Shown here: one piece after another, positions 16,583 to 25,754 of the stretch
Layout: each line of letters begins with the position of its first letter
How positions within the stretch are numbered: the stretch's first letter is position 1
Assembly: GCF_020216025.1 (NCBI RefSeq)
Contig: NZ_JAIWNC010000014.1
Span: 1-64,000, forward strand
From: Jidongwangia harbinensis
GTDB lineage: Bacteria > Actinomycetota > Actinomycetes > Mycobacteriales > Micromonosporaceae
Length of the DNA: 64,000 nt
Direction of reading: 5' to 3'
Program-made: the position numbers and the translations under genes
The notes under the pieces: generated by a model
The model's database searches: none
What the model saw: only the letters and a program-made list of their open reading frames with translations
What the model was told of the DNA's origin: nothing

Positions 16583-16777
16583 ATGGCGAAGGCCCTCTAC
16601 GGCCACGTAGGTGCGGCGCCTGACCGGCGCCTGCTCGACGAGGTCACCCGACTGCGTTCCAGGGTGCAAGCTCTGGAGTTCGAGGTCACCCGCCTCCGGG
16701 CGGAGAACGATCGTCTCGCGGCAGCCGCCGCGGAGCAGGATGATCTTCTGCGGCTGACCGAGCCGGCGCTGACCTGA
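16583..16777 (+). CDS. Small conserved actinobacterial coiled-coil protein
   Basis: A 64-residue protein starting MAKALYGHVG, then DRRLLDEVTRLRSRVQALE and a heptad-patterned helix to about residue 55. I know close relatives in many Micromonosporaceae and other actinobacteria, with no assigned function. The ATG at 16583 follows AGGAG at 7 bp. It is a single-gene unit, closed by a strong intrinsic terminator and followed by smc. The leucine spacing suggests a parallel coiled-coil dimer. Confidence 0.8.
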   Translation: MAKALYGHVGAAPDRRLLDEVTRLRSRVQALEFEVTRLRAENDRLAAAAAEQDDLLRLTEPALT

Positions 16778-16836
16778 GCACCGCGAACGCCGCGACCCGG
16801 CGTTCACCCCTGGTACCAAGGAACGCGGACCGAAAA

Positions 16837-16872
16837 GCGCGCCTCCACCCAAGTGGCGGCGCGCATCTTTTT
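16837..16872 (+). terminator. Intrinsic terminator downstream of the small coiled-coil gene
   Basis: A 12-bp stem (GCGCGCCTCCAC at 16837-16848 with GTGGCGGCGCGC at 16853-16864, one mismatch), a CCAA loop and a following ATCTTTTT. This textbook hairpin plus T-run isolates the small gene from smc. Confidence 0.85.
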
Positions 16873-17007
16873 GTCCGGGTTCGGCCTCTTTGAGTGCGGT
16901 GGCTGGTTTGTCCGTACCGGTCCCGCCGGGGCGCGCCGTGCGCGGACGTCCGGGACCAGGCCAGGTAGCCTGCGTGGCAGCAGACCGACACCGACCCCCG
17001 GAGATCC

Positions 17008-20000
17008 GTGCACCTCAAGAGCCTGACGGTGAAGGGTTTCAAGTCCTTCGCCTCCGCTACGACGTTGCGGCTGGAGCCGGGCATCACCTGCGTGGTGGGC
17101 CCGAACGGCTCCGGCAAGTCGAACGTCGTCGACGCCATCGCGTGGGTGCTCGGCGAGCAGGGCGCCAAGGCCCTGCGCGGCGGGAAGATGGAGGACGTCA
17201 TCTTCGCCGGCACGTCCGGGCGCGCGCCGCTCGGCCGGGCCGAGGTGACGCTGACGATCGACAACGGCGACGGAGCGCTGCCGATCGACTACACCGAGGT
17301 GTCGATCACCCGGCGGATGTTCCGGTCCGGCGAGAGTGAATACGAGATCAACGGCAACTCCTGCCGTCTGCTCGACATCCAGGAACTGCTGAGCGACTCC
17401 GGCATCGGCCGGGAGATGCACATCATCGTCGGCCAGGGCCGGCTGGACGCCATGCTGCACGCCAAGCCGGAGGACCGGCGGGCGTTCATCGAGGAGGCGG
17501 CCGGCGTCCTCAAGCACCGCAAGCGCAAAGAGAAGGCGATCCGCAAGCTCGACGCGATGCAGACCAACCTCAACCGGTTGACCGACCTCACCGCCGAGCT
17601 TCGCCGCCAGCTCAAGCCGCTGGGCAAACAGGCCGAGGTGGCCCGCCGCGCGGCCGGCATCCAGGCCGACCTGCGCGACGCCCGGCTGCGGCTGCTCGCC
17701 GACGACCTGCACACGCTGCGCACCACGCTGGACAAGGAGATCGCCGACGAGTCGGCGATGCGGGACCGCCGCCAGCAGGTGGAGGAGGAGAACCGCGAGG
17801 TCCAGCGCCTCCTCGCCGACCTGGAGGCCGCGCACGCCGAGGACGCGCCGCTGCTCGCCGCCGCGCAGGACACCTGGTACAAGCTGTCCGCGCTGCAGGA
17901 ACGGTTCCGCTCCACCGAGCAGCTGGCCAGCGAGCGGCTGCGGCACCTGGCTGCCACCCCGGACGAGGAACGGCCCGGGCGCGACCCGGAACAGCTGGTC
18001 GCCGAGGCCGAGCGGGTGCGCGAGCAGGAGGAGGAACTGCGCGAGGCGCTCACCGACGACCAGATGCGCCTGGCCGAGGCGGTCGAGCACCGGCAGGACC
18101 TGGAACGGCAACTGGCCGCCGCGGAGAACGCCCTGCGTACCGCGGCCAAGGCGATCGCCGACCGGCGTGAGGGTCTGGCCAAGCTGACCGGGCAGGTGAA
18201 CGCGGCGCGGGCCCGTACCGGCAGCGCGGCCGAGGAGATCGAACGGCTGGCCGCCGCGCACACCGACGCCCTGCAGCGCGCCGGGACCGCCCAGGCCGCG
18301 GTCGACGAGGTCGCCGCGGAGTCCACCGAGGCCGACCGGGACAACGCCGACCTGGACGAGCGGCACGCCGAGGCGGTCGCCGCGCACGACCGGGCCGCCG
18401 CCGTGGTCAAGGAACTGTCCGACGCGGAACGCGCCGCGGAGAAGGACGCGGCCAGCTGGAAGGCCCGCGAGGAGGCGCTCGCCCTCGGCCTGCGCCGCAA
18501 GGACGGCGCCGGTGCGCTGCTCGCGAAGGCCGACCAGGTGCCCGGCCTGCTGGGCAGCCTCGCCTCGATGCTGACCGTCCGGCCGGGACACGAGGCGGCG
18601 CTGGCCGCGGCGCTGGGCGTACTGGCCGACGCGGTGGCGCTGAACGGGACGGACGAGGCCGTCGAGGCCATGCGTACGCTCAAGATCGCCGACGCCGGCC
18701 GGGCCGCGCTGGTGATCGCCGGGCCGGCCGGGCCGGGCATGCGGGGTTCGCTGGACGCGCTGCGCCCGGCGCTGCCCGACGGCGCGCTCTGGGCGCCGGA
18801 CGTCGTGGACTGCCCGGAGCACATCCGGCCCGCGCTGAACCGGGCCCTGCGCGACGTGGTGCTGGTGCCGGACCTCGCCGCGGCCGGGCGGCTGGTGGCA
18901 CAGAACGCCGAGCTGCGCGCGGTCACTCCGGACGGCGACGTGCTCGGCGCGTACGCCGCCGCGGGCGGTTCCGGCAAGGCCACCAGCTACATCGAGGTGC
19001 AGGCCGCGGTCGACGAGGCGCGCGCCCGGCGGGAGAGCGCCGAGCAGGCCATCGGCGAACTCAAGGGCCAGCTCGCCGACGCCCGCGCGGAGGTCGCCGA
19101 GCGCAAAGAGGCGGTGAGCCTGGCGGCTGCCGCCAAGCGGGCCGCCGAGGGCGAGCGCAACGCCGCCGCCCGCCGCCTGGCCGAACTGGGCGCCGCGGCC
19201 CGGTCCGCGAAGGCGGAGAGCGAGCGCCTCGGCGCCGCCCGGGAGAAGGCCGAAGCGGCCCGCGACCGTGACCTGGCCGGGCTGGACGAGCTGGAGGAAC
19301 GGCTGCGGGCGGCGGAGGACAGTCCGCTCGACGAGGAACCCTCCACCGACGAGCGGGACCGGCTCGCCGCGCTGGTGCCGCAGTCCCGGCAGAACGAGAT
19401 GGAGGTGCGGCTGGCTGTCCGTACCGCGGAGGAACGGGTCTCGTCCATCGCCGGCCGGGCCGACTCCCTGATGCGCCAGGCCAACGCCGAACGGCAGGCC
19501 CGGGAACGGGCCGCGGCCCGGCGGGCCGCCCGCGCCCGCGGCGCCCAGATCGCCAAGGCGGTCGCGCTGGGCGCGGCCGAGGCGATGAACCGGGTGGCGG
19601 TCTCCCTGGCCGCCGCGGTCGAGGTGCGCGACGAACTGGCCCGGGCGCGGACCGCCCGCGAGGCCGAGCTGCAGGAGGTACGTGCCACCGCCAAGCGCCT
19701 GCTCGCCGAACTGGAGCGCCTCACCAACGAGGTGCACCGCGACGAGGTGGCCCGCGCCGAGCAGCGGATGCGCATCGAGCAGTTGGAGGCGAAGGCGGCC
19801 GAGGACTTCTCGCTCGACGTCGACACCCTGATCAGCGAGTACGGCCCGGACCAGTGGGTGCCGCCGACCCAGCCCGAGGTGAGCGCCGCGGAGGCGGCCG
19901 GCGAGCCGATGCCGCAGCCGGTCCCGTACCACCGGCCCACCCAGGAGAAGCGGGCCAACAAGGCGGAACGTGACCTGGCGCTGCTCGGCAAGGTGAACCC

Positions 20001-20589
20001 GCTGGCGCTGGAGGAGTTCGCCGCGCTGGAGGAGCGCTTCAAGTTCCTCTCCGACCAGCTGGAGGACCTCAAGGCCACCCGCAAGGACCTGCTCACCGTG
20101 GTCAAGGACGTGGACGACCGGATCCTCGAGGTGTTCACGTCCGCGTTCGCCGACACCGCCCGCGAGTTCGAGGTGGTGTTCCAGGTGCTGTTCCCGGGCG
20201 GCGAGGGCCGGCTGGTGCTCACCGACCCGGAGGACATGCTCGCCACCGGTGTCGAGGTGGAGGCACGGCCCCCGGGCAAGAAGATCAAGCGGCTGTCACT
20301 GCTCTCTGGCGGCGAGCGGTCGCTGACCGCGGTGGCCATGCTGTGCGCGATCTTCCGGGCCCGGCCCAGCCCGTTCTACATCATGGACGAGGTCGAGGCC
20401 GCCCTGGACGACGTCAACCTGGGCCGGTTGATTACCCTCTTCGAGCAGTTGCGGGAGAAGAGCCAGCTGCTGATCATCACGCACCAGAAGCGCACCATGG
20501 AGGTCGCCGACGCGCTGTACGGCGTCACCATGCGCGCCGGGGTGACCCAGGTGATCAGCCAGCGGCTGAAGAAGGACACCGAGGAGTAA
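17008..20589 (+). CDS. smc: Chromosome segregation ATPase SMC
   Basis: A 1193-residue condensin subunit that organises and segregates the chromosome with ScpA/ScpB. The Walker A GPNGSGKSN is at residues 31-39, followed by two long coiled coils flanking a hinge at about 505-655 (LLGSLASMLTVRPGHEAALAAAL). The signature LSGGERSLTAVAML is near 1098 and Walker B YIMDEVEAALDD near 1123. Length is normal for bacterial SMC. The GTG at 17008 follows GGAG. A HAD gene follows after 8 bp. Confidence 0.97.
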   Translation: MHLKSLTVKGFKSFASATTLRLEPGITCVVGPNGSGKSNVVDAIAWVLGEQGAKALRGGKMEDVIFAGTSGRAPLGRAEVTLTIDNGDGALPIDYTEVSITRRMFRSGESEYEINGNSCRLLDIQELLSDSGIGREMHIIVGQGRLDAMLHAKPEDRRAFIEEAAGVLKHRKRKEKAIRKLDAMQTNLNRLTDLTAELRRQLKPLGKQAEVARRAAGIQADLRDARLRLLADDLHTLRTTLDKEIADESAMRDRRQQVEEENREVQRLLADLEAAHAEDAPLLAAAQDTWYKLSALQERFRSTEQLASERLRHLAATPDEERPGRDPEQLVAEAERVREQEEELREALTDDQMRLAEAVEHRQDLERQLAAAENALRTAAKAIADRREGLAKLTGQVNAARARTGSAAEEIERLAAAHTDALQRAGTAQAAVDEVAAESTEADRDNADLDERHAEAVAAHDRAAAVVKELSDAERAAEKDAASWKAREEALALGLRRKDGAGALLAKADQVPGLLGSLASMLTVRPGHEAALAAALGVLADAVALNGTDEAVEAMRTLKIADAGRAALVIAGPAGPGMRGSLDALRPALPDGALWAPDVVDCPEHIRPALNRALRDVVLVPDLAAAGRLVAQNAELRAVTPDGDVLGAYAAAGGSGKATSYIEVQAAVDEARARRESAEQAIGELKGQLADARAEVAERKEAVSLAAAAKRAAEGERNAAARRLAELGAAARSAKAESERLGAAREKAEAARDRDLAGLDELEERLRAAEDSPLDEEPSTDERDRLAALVPQSRQNEMEVRLAVRTAEERVSSIAGRADSLMRQANAERQARERAAARRAARARGAQIAKAVALGAAEAMNRVAVSLAAAVEVRDELARARTAREAELQEVRATAKRLLAELERLTNEVHRDEVARAEQRMRIEQLEAKAAEDFSLDVDTLISEYGPDQWVPPTQPEVSAAEAAGEPMPQPVPYHRPTQEKRANKAERDLALLGKVNPLALEEFAALEERFKFLSDQLEDLKATRKDLLTVVKDVDDRILEVFTSAFADTAREFEVVFQVLFPGGEGRLVLTDPEDMLATGVEVEARPPGKKIKRLSLLSGGERSLTAVAMLCAIFRARPSPFYIMDEVEAALDDVNLGRLITLFEQLREKSQLLIITHQKRTMEVADALYGVTMRAGVTQVISQRLKKDTEE

Positions 20590-20597
20590 GGCAGACC

Positions 20598-21212
20598 ATG
20601 CTGCGCCAGCCGGCCCGGGCCATGCTCATCGACCTGGACGGCGTGGTACGCCGGTGGGACCCGGCGGTCGCGGCCGCGGTGGAGGCCAGGTACGCCCTCG
20701 AACCCGGGGTGCTGCTGACCACCGCGACGCAGTGGGACGCCTACCGCCCGGCGGTGACCGGCGAGATCACCGACGCCGAGTGGATGCGGGTGATCGCGAT
20801 GCGCCTGCCGCTGCCGATCGACGACGCGACTGCCGCGGTGGCGGAATGGCAACAGCACCGGGGGTACGTCGACGACGAGGTGCTGGCGTTCGTCCGCGAC
20901 GTCCGCGCCGCCGGCCGGCCGGTCGCGCTCGGCACCAACGCCACCGACCGGCTCCACGGCGACCTGGAGACACTCGGGCTGACCGGCGCGTTCGACCTGG
21001 TGGTCAGCTCCGCGGAACTGAAGGTGCACAAGCCGGCGCCGGAGTTCTTCCAGCGCGCCTGCGACGCCCTCGGCGTGGACCGTTCCTGGGTGCTGTTCGT
21101 GGACGACGACGACCGCGCGGTGCGCGGCGCCCGGGCGGCGAAGATGCCGGCGTACCGGTGGAGTGAGCGCCGCGAGTTCGGCTACCTGCGGGCCGCGCTC
21201 GGCCTGTCCTGA
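20598..21212 (+). CDS. HAD-superfamily hydrolase
   Basis: A 204-residue haloacid-dehalogenase-like phosphatase. Motif I is DLDGVV (nucleophile D12, acid D14), motif II GTNAT, motif III the Lys in ELKVHKPAPEFF and motif IV VDDDDRAV. A helical cap lies between motifs I and II. The substrate is unknown. It follows smc by 8 bp and is probably co-transcribed with it. Confidence 0.9.
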   Translation: MLRQPARAMLIDLDGVVRRWDPAVAAAVEARYALEPGVLLTTATQWDAYRPAVTGEITDAEWMRVIAMRLPLPIDDATAAVAEWQQHRGYVDDEVLAFVRDVRAAGRPVALGTNATDRLHGDLETLGLTGAFDLVVSSAELKVHKPAPEFFQRACDALGVDRSWVLFVDDDDRAVRGARAAKMPAYRWSERREFGYLRAALGLS

Positions 21213-21345
21213 CCCGCTTGCGCGGACTGCCTAACGTTCCGGGCAACGGCGGGTGCGCCAATCTTTTTCCGGCACCGGTGCAACCGGGTGCCACGCTCAG
21301 GCGTCACGCCTACGACAGCCGCCGTGAGGCTAGGGGAACTGAGGA

Positions 21346-21846
21346 ATGCGGGACGCGGGCGAGTTCGACGCCTTCTACGCCGGGTCGTCGCGCCGGGTAC
21401 TGGGCCAGGTGTATGCCATGACCGGGGACCGGGCCGAGGCGGAGGACGCCGTGGCCGAGGCGTACCTGAAGGCCTGGGACCGCTGGGAGACGGTGCGCGA
21501 CTGCGACAGCCCGGAGGCATGGGTACGCCGGGTCGCCGCCCGGAACGCGGTGAGCAACTGGCGGAAGGCGGTGAACCGGCTCAAGGCACACCGCCGGGAC
21601 GCCGGTGACGCCGAGATGGAGGGGTTGAGCCCGGATCACGTGGCGCTGGTGCACGCGCTCCGGCAGATCCCCGCCGACCAGCGTCGCGCCATCGTCCTGC
21701 ACCACCTCGTCGGCCTGAGCGTCGGCGACATCGCGCACGAGGTCGGGGCGCCGACCGGCACCGTCAAGGCGTGGCTGACCCGCGGCCGCCGGGCGCTGGC
21801 CGAGCATCTGTCCGAGAGCACCGGCGAGATCGTCCTGGGGAGGTGA
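21346..21846 (+). CDS. ECF-family RNA polymerase sigma factor
   Basis: A 166-residue sigma factor with region 2 (FDAFYAGSSRRVLGQVYAMTG, then EDAVAEAYLKAWDRW) and region 4 (ALRQIPADQRRAIVLHHLVG and a GLSVGDIAHEVGAPTGTVK helix-turn-helix). Regions 1.1 and 3 are absent, as usual for extracytoplasmic-function sigmas of the SigE-like type. ATG at 21346 follows GAGG. The membrane protein that begins 5 bp downstream is the likely regulator. The signal is unknown. Confidence 0.9.
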   Translation: MRDAGEFDAFYAGSSRRVLGQVYAMTGDRAEAEDAVAEAYLKAWDRWETVRDCDSPEAWVRRVAARNAVSNWRKAVNRLKAHRRDAGDAEMEGLSPDHVALVHALRQIPADQRRAIVLHHLVGLSVGDIAHEVGAPTGTVKAWLTRGRRALAEHLSESTGEIVLGR

Positions 21847-21851
21847 CCACG

Positions 21852-22718
21852 ATGTCCGAGAACGACCTTGAGTACGGCCTGGCGGCGATCGCCGAACACG
21901 GCCACCGCACCGGCCGGCTGGACCCGGCCGGGGCCGTGCGGTCCCGGGCGAACCGGCGCCGGCGTCGCCGGTTCACCGCCGTGGGGGCGCTCGGTGTCGC
22001 CGCCACGGTGGCGCTGGGCGCCGGCATCGCCACGGCCCGCCCACCCGCCGACCGCACCACGTCGGCCCAGCCGACGGCCTCCCGGTCGGCGGGCGTCCCG
22101 AGCAGTGCGCCGGCCCCGCCGCCCCCGGCGGTGTCGTCCGCCGCCGTCGCGCTGCCGTCCGTGTCGACGGCCCAGAGCCGGCCGAAGGTCAAGCCGACGT
22201 CCGCCCGGCCGCGCCGGAGCGAGGACCGGGCCGGCCCGTTGTCCGGCGACCGCCAGCTCTTCATCTACCTGCTCTACAAGGGCGAGGAGGTGCCGGAGTC
22301 GGTGCTGGCGGTCACCAAGGAACAGCGCGTGGAGGTCACCGCCGACTACGGCGACCGGGCCTTGTTCGTGCCGGACCGGGACGGGTCGGAGGGCGACGAG
22401 TTCCTGATCAGGACCGGCAAGATCCGGTCCGGCGGCGAGTCGGACTGCTGGTCGGTCGAGGCGGACGACGGCGGGCCGGGCGAGGTGGTGACCGCGGCCT
22501 GCGACTTCGGCGACCAGCGGCAGCGCATCACGATCGAGGAGGCCGGCAAGGACAACCAGGACCGGATGACGTACTCGATGCGCAACGGGGACCGCTACCT
22601 GACCTACGACCCACAGGGCCAGGACGGGTTCGCCGCCCAGAACATCGGCGACGACAACCCGGACACCACCTTCGTGTTCATCGACCGGGGTGAGTCCACC
22701 ATCCCCACCCTGGGATAG
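21852..22718 (+). CDS. Single-pass membrane protein paired with the ECF sigma factor (putative anti-sigma/sensor)
   Basis: A 288-residue protein with a cytoplasmic N-terminus of about 42 residues rich in Arg, one membrane segment (AVGALGVAATVALGAGIATA), a Pro/Ser/Ala-rich linker to about residue 125 and an extracytoplasmic C-terminal domain (DRQLFIYLLYKGEEVPES to the end). The genetic pairing with a sigma factor suggests an anti-sigma role, but I see no HXXXCXXC zinc anti-sigma motif and the N-terminus is short. The outer domain is not recognised. The ATG at 21852 has GGGAGG upstream; a GTG at 21843 is possible. Confidence 0.7.
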   Translation: MSENDLEYGLAAIAEHGHRTGRLDPAGAVRSRANRRRRRRFTAVGALGVAATVALGAGIATARPPADRTTSAQPTASRSAGVPSSAPAPPPPAVSSAAVALPSVSTAQSRPKVKPTSARPRRSEDRAGPLSGDRQLFIYLLYKGEEVPESVLAVTKEQRVEVTADYGDRALFVPDRDGSEGDEFLIRTGKIRSGGESDCWSVEADDGGPGEVVTAACDFGDQRQRITIEEAGKDNQDRMTYSMRNGDRYLTYDPQGQDGFAAQNIGDDNPDTTFVFIDRGESTIPTLG

Positions 22719-22734
22719 ACGGGCTCGGGCCGGC

Positions 22735-23256
22735 TCAGGCGCCGGTGGTGCCGTCGATGCGCTGACGGAGCAGATCGGCGTGACCGTTGTGCCGGGCGTA
22801 CTCCTCGATCATGTGAAGGTAGACCCACCGCAGGCTGATCCTGCGCCGGCGTGGAGACACGAACTCGTGGTCCAGCGGCAGCTCGGCGGCGGTCTTGCGG
22901 GCCGCCTCGACCTCGGCGAGGAAGGTGGCGTAGTCGGCCTCCGCGTCCGCCTCCGCCACGTCGTCGAAGTCGCCGTCCTCGTTGTCGTCGGAGCTGTAGA
23001 TCGCGCCGATCTGATGGCCGGCCGCGCGCCGGCGGAACCAGGAGCGCTCCACGTCGGCCATGTGCCGGATCAGGCCGAGCAGGGTGAGGTTCGAGGGTTC
23101 CGCGCTGGCCAGCTTGAGCTGGTCGGCGGTCAGGCCGGCGGCCTTGGTGAGCAGGGTCTGCCGGTGCCAGTCGAGCCAGCCCTCCAACATGGCGCGTTCG
23201 TCACCGGTGAAGGGTTCTCTGACACGGTGCGCCTCGGGCGCGGTCCAGGTGGTCAT
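22735..23256 (-). CDS. DinB/DUF664-family protein
   Basis: A 173-residue four-helix-bundle protein. Conserved LIRHMADVERSWF near residue 70 and the C-terminal MIEEYARHNGHADLLRQ supply the His ligands of the DinB-like metal site. Relatives include mycothiol- and bacillithiol-dependent transferases and damage-induced proteins, so a thiol-transferase role is possible but unproven. ATG at 23256 follows AGGA. It ends 16 bp from the convergent membrane-protein gene. Confidence 0.85.
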   Translation of the reverse strand: MTTWTAPEAHRVREPFTGDERAMLEGWLDWHRQTLLTKAAGLTADQLKLASAEPSNLTLLGLIRHMADVERSWFRRRAAGHQIGAIYSSDDNEDGDFDDVAEADAEADYATFLAEVEAARKTAAELPLDHEFVSPRRRRISLRWVYLHMIEEYARHNGHADLLRQRIDGTTGA

Positions 23257-23296
23257 CCGGCCATCCTGGACCACGCCCTCGGTCCGGGCAGCCCTC

Positions 23297-23725
23297 TTAA
23301 GCGTCGTGAACGGGCATGGCGTGAATGTTGTCGACCGGCACCAGCCCGGCCGCCTCATCGGGCTCCGTGGTGAGGTAGTACGCCCGATGCTTGTTCGCCG
23401 CCCAGGCGGCGTGCGCCCGGGCCATGTCACCCTTGGCGAGCGGCACGGACCCGGCCATGGCCGCGGCCACGTCCGCGTCGAGATCGAGGATCTCGATGCC
23501 CTCCAGGGTGGTCAGAACGCGCAGCAGTGCTCGGGCGTGCTCGTCGTGCAGGGCCCGGGAGTGCGCGTCCAGCAGGGCCGTCGCGGGGACGCCGACGTGC
23601 GCCCCCTCGTCGGCGATGTCGATGAGCAGTTCGCCCACGTGGATGTGGCCGCGGGCGTAGGACTCCATCGCGGATCGGTCGAGGACCGCTTGAATGCGCA
23701 CCGGCTCGTGCGCGGACGTGGTCAT
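23297..23725 (-). CDS. PIN-like toxin of a type II toxin-antitoxin pair
   Basis: A 142-residue protein. RIQAVLDRSAMESYARG at residue 10 resembles the first beta strand and catalytic Asp of PIN-domain ribonucleases, followed by a GVPATALLDAH helix and EGIEILDLDADVAAAMA. Other usual PIN acidic residues are not clearly in place, so it may be a diverged PIN or an unrelated fold. It overlaps the antitoxin gene by 4 bp (ATGA), the classical type II arrangement. The target would be RNA, by analogy only. Confidence 0.65.
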   Translation of the reverse strand: MTTSAHEPVRIQAVLDRSAMESYARGHIHVGELLIDIADEGAHVGVPATALLDAHSRALHDEHARALLRVLTTLEGIEILDLDADVAAAMAGSVPLAKGDMARAHAAWAANKHRAYYLTTEPDEAAGLVPVDNIHAMPVHDA

Positions 23726-23997
23726 CGGGGCTCCGGGCGGCGTCCGGCCTCGAGGGCCTCCTGGAAACGCTGTGCCTCGGCGCGCTGGGCCTCGGTGAAC
23801 TTGGGGAGTTTGCCCCGGGCTGCGGCGATGCCCTCGTCGGTGATGTTGAAGCCGGCCGCGCGCAGTGCCGCCGCCACGGCCGCGCCACGCTCCATGCGGG
23901 CGCGGACGGCGTCGGCGACCACCGCCGAGCTGTTGGGATGTTTGTCGAGGTATTCGGCTACGTCGTCGGGAAGACTCACGGTAATCCGCCTTGTCAT
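23722..23997 (-). CDS. Ribbon-helix-helix antitoxin
   Basis: A 91-residue protein. The N-terminal MTRRITVSLPDDVAEYLDKH is a ribbon-helix-helix DNA-binding strand and helix; SSAVVADAVRARM completes it. The C-terminal half (FNITDEGIAAARGKLPKF) would wrap the toxin. The start at ATG 23997 is chosen because the -10 box lies immediately upstream. It would repress its own promoter. Confidence 0.8.
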   Translation of the reverse strand: MTRRITVSLPDDVAEYLDKHPNSSAVVADAVRARMERGAAVAAALRAAGFNITDEGIAAARGKLPKFTEAQRAEAQRFQEALEAGRRPEPR

Positions 23998-24003
23998 ACT
24001 CGG

Positions 24004-24009
24004 ATCATA
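24004..24009 (-). promoter_or_regulatory. -10 box of a probably leaderless toxin-antitoxin promoter
   Basis: On the minus strand TATGAT ends 6 bp before the antitoxin ATG. With the usual 6-7 bp between a -10 box and the transcription start, the mRNA would begin at or next to the A of the ATG, without a Shine-Dalgarno. No clear -35 is visible. Confidence 0.5.
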
Positions 24010-24062
24010 CTGGCTTGGGCGGGGTGAGTGACGACGCACAACAATCGGGCGGGATGAATCTG

Positions 24063-25754
24063 TCAGCGCTGGCGGAGGTCGACGCGGGCGACCTCGAACA
24101 GCTCGCCGTCGGTGGTCGTACCGTCGATGGTCACCTCGGCCGCCGAGCCGTGGTGCCGCAGCGTGGCGACCGCGTTGCCAAAGTACGGCCCGGCCAGCCG
24201 CCGCCAGCTCAGCACCGGCCGCCGCACCCCGGCCGACCGCGCCACCGCCCCCATCGCCTTCTCGGCCAGCCGGGACCAGCCGAACCGCATGAGCGGCCGC
24301 ATCGGCGCCGGCACCTGGTTGTGGATCGGCGAGCAGGTGAGCTGGTGCACCGGGGTCCGGGTGGCGCTGCCCAGGTCGGCGCGGGCCACGTACGAGTGGT
24401 GCACGTCGCCGGAGAGGACGCTGATCGAGGCCGGTGCGGCGTACGCCCCGCCGGCGCCGATGCGATGGCCGGGCGCGCCGTCGGAGCCCTCGCCGAGGCG
24501 GCGGAACAACTCAGCCAGGGACGTGAACGAGCGGTTGAACGCGCCCCAGTGTTCCAGGTCGACGGCCCGGCGTACCTTCTCGGCGAGCGCCGCCCCGCGG
24601 CGTTCCGGCGTGTCGGTCAGGCGCTCGTTCCAGGTTTCCACGTGGTGGATGGCGGGCGGCATCAGCCACGGCAGCGACGAGCCCACCACCAGGTGGTCGT
24701 AGTCGCCGTGGGCCTGGTCCACGAACCAGTTCCACTCCGCGGCCGGCAGCATCTCGCGGGCCCCGGGGGTGAGCACCCGGTTGCAGCGGTTGTCCAGCAT
24801 GACCAGGCGGGTGCGGCCGACGTCCAGGGCGAAACTCCACTGGTACGGCTGGTCGGTGTTCTCCGCGACCTCCGGCCGGTCCACCATGAGCCCGAAGTCG
24901 TGCAGCAGGTCGGTGGCGTCATCGACCGTGGTGACCTTCTTGAACAGCGGGTCGGCGGCGAGCTCGTCCGGGTCCAGGTTGCCCAGGTGCTGGTAGACCC
25001 AGTACGACGCGAGGCCGGCCGAGATCCGCTCGCGCCACCAGGACTGCTCGGACATGTCCCGGCGCCAGTCGGCCGAGGTGTTCCAGTCGTCGATGATCTC
25101 GTGGTCGTCGAAGATCATCGCGGTCGGCACGGTGGCGAACAGCCAGCGCACCTCCGGGTCGCGCCACGACTCCAGGTAGAGCTTGGTGTACTCGTCGAAC
25201 GACACCACCTGGTCGGACGGGCCGTCGTGACCGGCCGCGCGCCGCCGCTTGACGAAGCGTTTCACCTTGGCGGTGGGCTTGTCCGCGTACACCTGGTCGC
25301 CGAGCAGCACGATCAGGTCGGGGCGCCGGTCCGGGTCGTCCGGGTCGGCCATCAGGCGCCGGGCGAACGCGTCCAGGGCGTCCGGCGGCAGCCGCCGGCC
25401 GGTCGCGTGCGGCGTCGCCTCCCGGCAGGATCCGAAGATCAGGCTGACCGGGTGCGCGCCGTCGTCCTCCGGCCGGGTGACGATCGTCGAGCGGGGGTAC
25501 GGCGAGTCGCCGGCCGGCCAGACCTCGCGGTCGTCGAGGAGCACCCGGTACGGGTTGGCGCCGCCCCGGACCAGGTTCTCCACCACCACGATCGCGTAGT
25601 GGTGCCCGTACGCGGTGAAGGTGGGTGCCGACCCGGCGCCGCCGCCCTCCGCCTCGACCCGCACGTACGCCGGCTCGGTGGTCTCCACCCAGATCGTCGC
25701 CCGGTCGCCCGCCACCCGTCGCAGCACCGGCCCGATGAGCAGGTGGGCGGTCAC
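24063..25754 (-). CDS. PhoD-like (alkaline phosphatase D family) metallophosphoesterase
   Basis: A 563-residue enzyme. An N-terminal fibronectin-like region (HLLIGPVLRRVAGDRATIWV) is followed by the metallophosphatase core: FGSCREATP, LLGDQVYAD, IFDDHEIIDDW, WNWFVDQAHGDYDHLVVGSS and SVLSGDVHHSYVA, which carry the Asp, Asn and His metal ligands. PhoD enzymes hydrolyse phosphodiesters such as teichoic acid or nucleic acid fragments. No Tat or Sec signal is seen, so it may act inside the cell. The GTG at 25754 has no clear ribosome site; the frame extends upstream but without family similarity. Confidence 0.88.
   Translation of the reverse strand: MTAHLLIGPVLRRVAGDRATIWVETTEPAYVRVEAEGGGAGSAPTFTAYGHHYAIVVVENLVRGGANPYRVLLDDREVWPAGDSPYPRSTIVTRPEDDGAHPVSLIFGSCREATPHATGRRLPPDALDAFARRLMADPDDPDRRPDLIVLLGDQVYADKPTAKVKRFVKRRRAAGHDGPSDQVVSFDEYTKLYLESWRDPEVRWLFATVPTAMIFDDHEIIDDWNTSADWRRDMSEQSWWRERISAGLASYWVYQHLGNLDPDELAADPLFKKVTTVDDATDLLHDFGLMVDRPEVAENTDQPYQWSFALDVGRTRLVMLDNRCNRVLTPGAREMLPAAEWNWFVDQAHGDYDHLVVGSSLPWLMPPAIHHVETWNERLTDTPERRGAALAEKVRRAVDLEHWGAFNRSFTSLAELFRRLGEGSDGAPGHRIGAGGAYAAPASISVLSGDVHHSYVARADLGSATRTPVHQLTCSPIHNQVPAPMRPLMRFGWSRLAEKAMGAVARSAGVRRPVLSWRRLAGPYFGNAVATLRHHGSAAEVTIDGTTTDGELFEVARVDLRQR

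Noticed and set aside
16785..16805. GAACGCCG/CGGCGTTC hairpin after the small coiled-coil gene
   Set aside because: No T-run; the hairpin at 16837 is the better terminator.
16804..19932. 1042-codon open frame antisense to smc
   Set aside because: Low-complexity shadow of smc without any domain; the plus strand is unambiguous.
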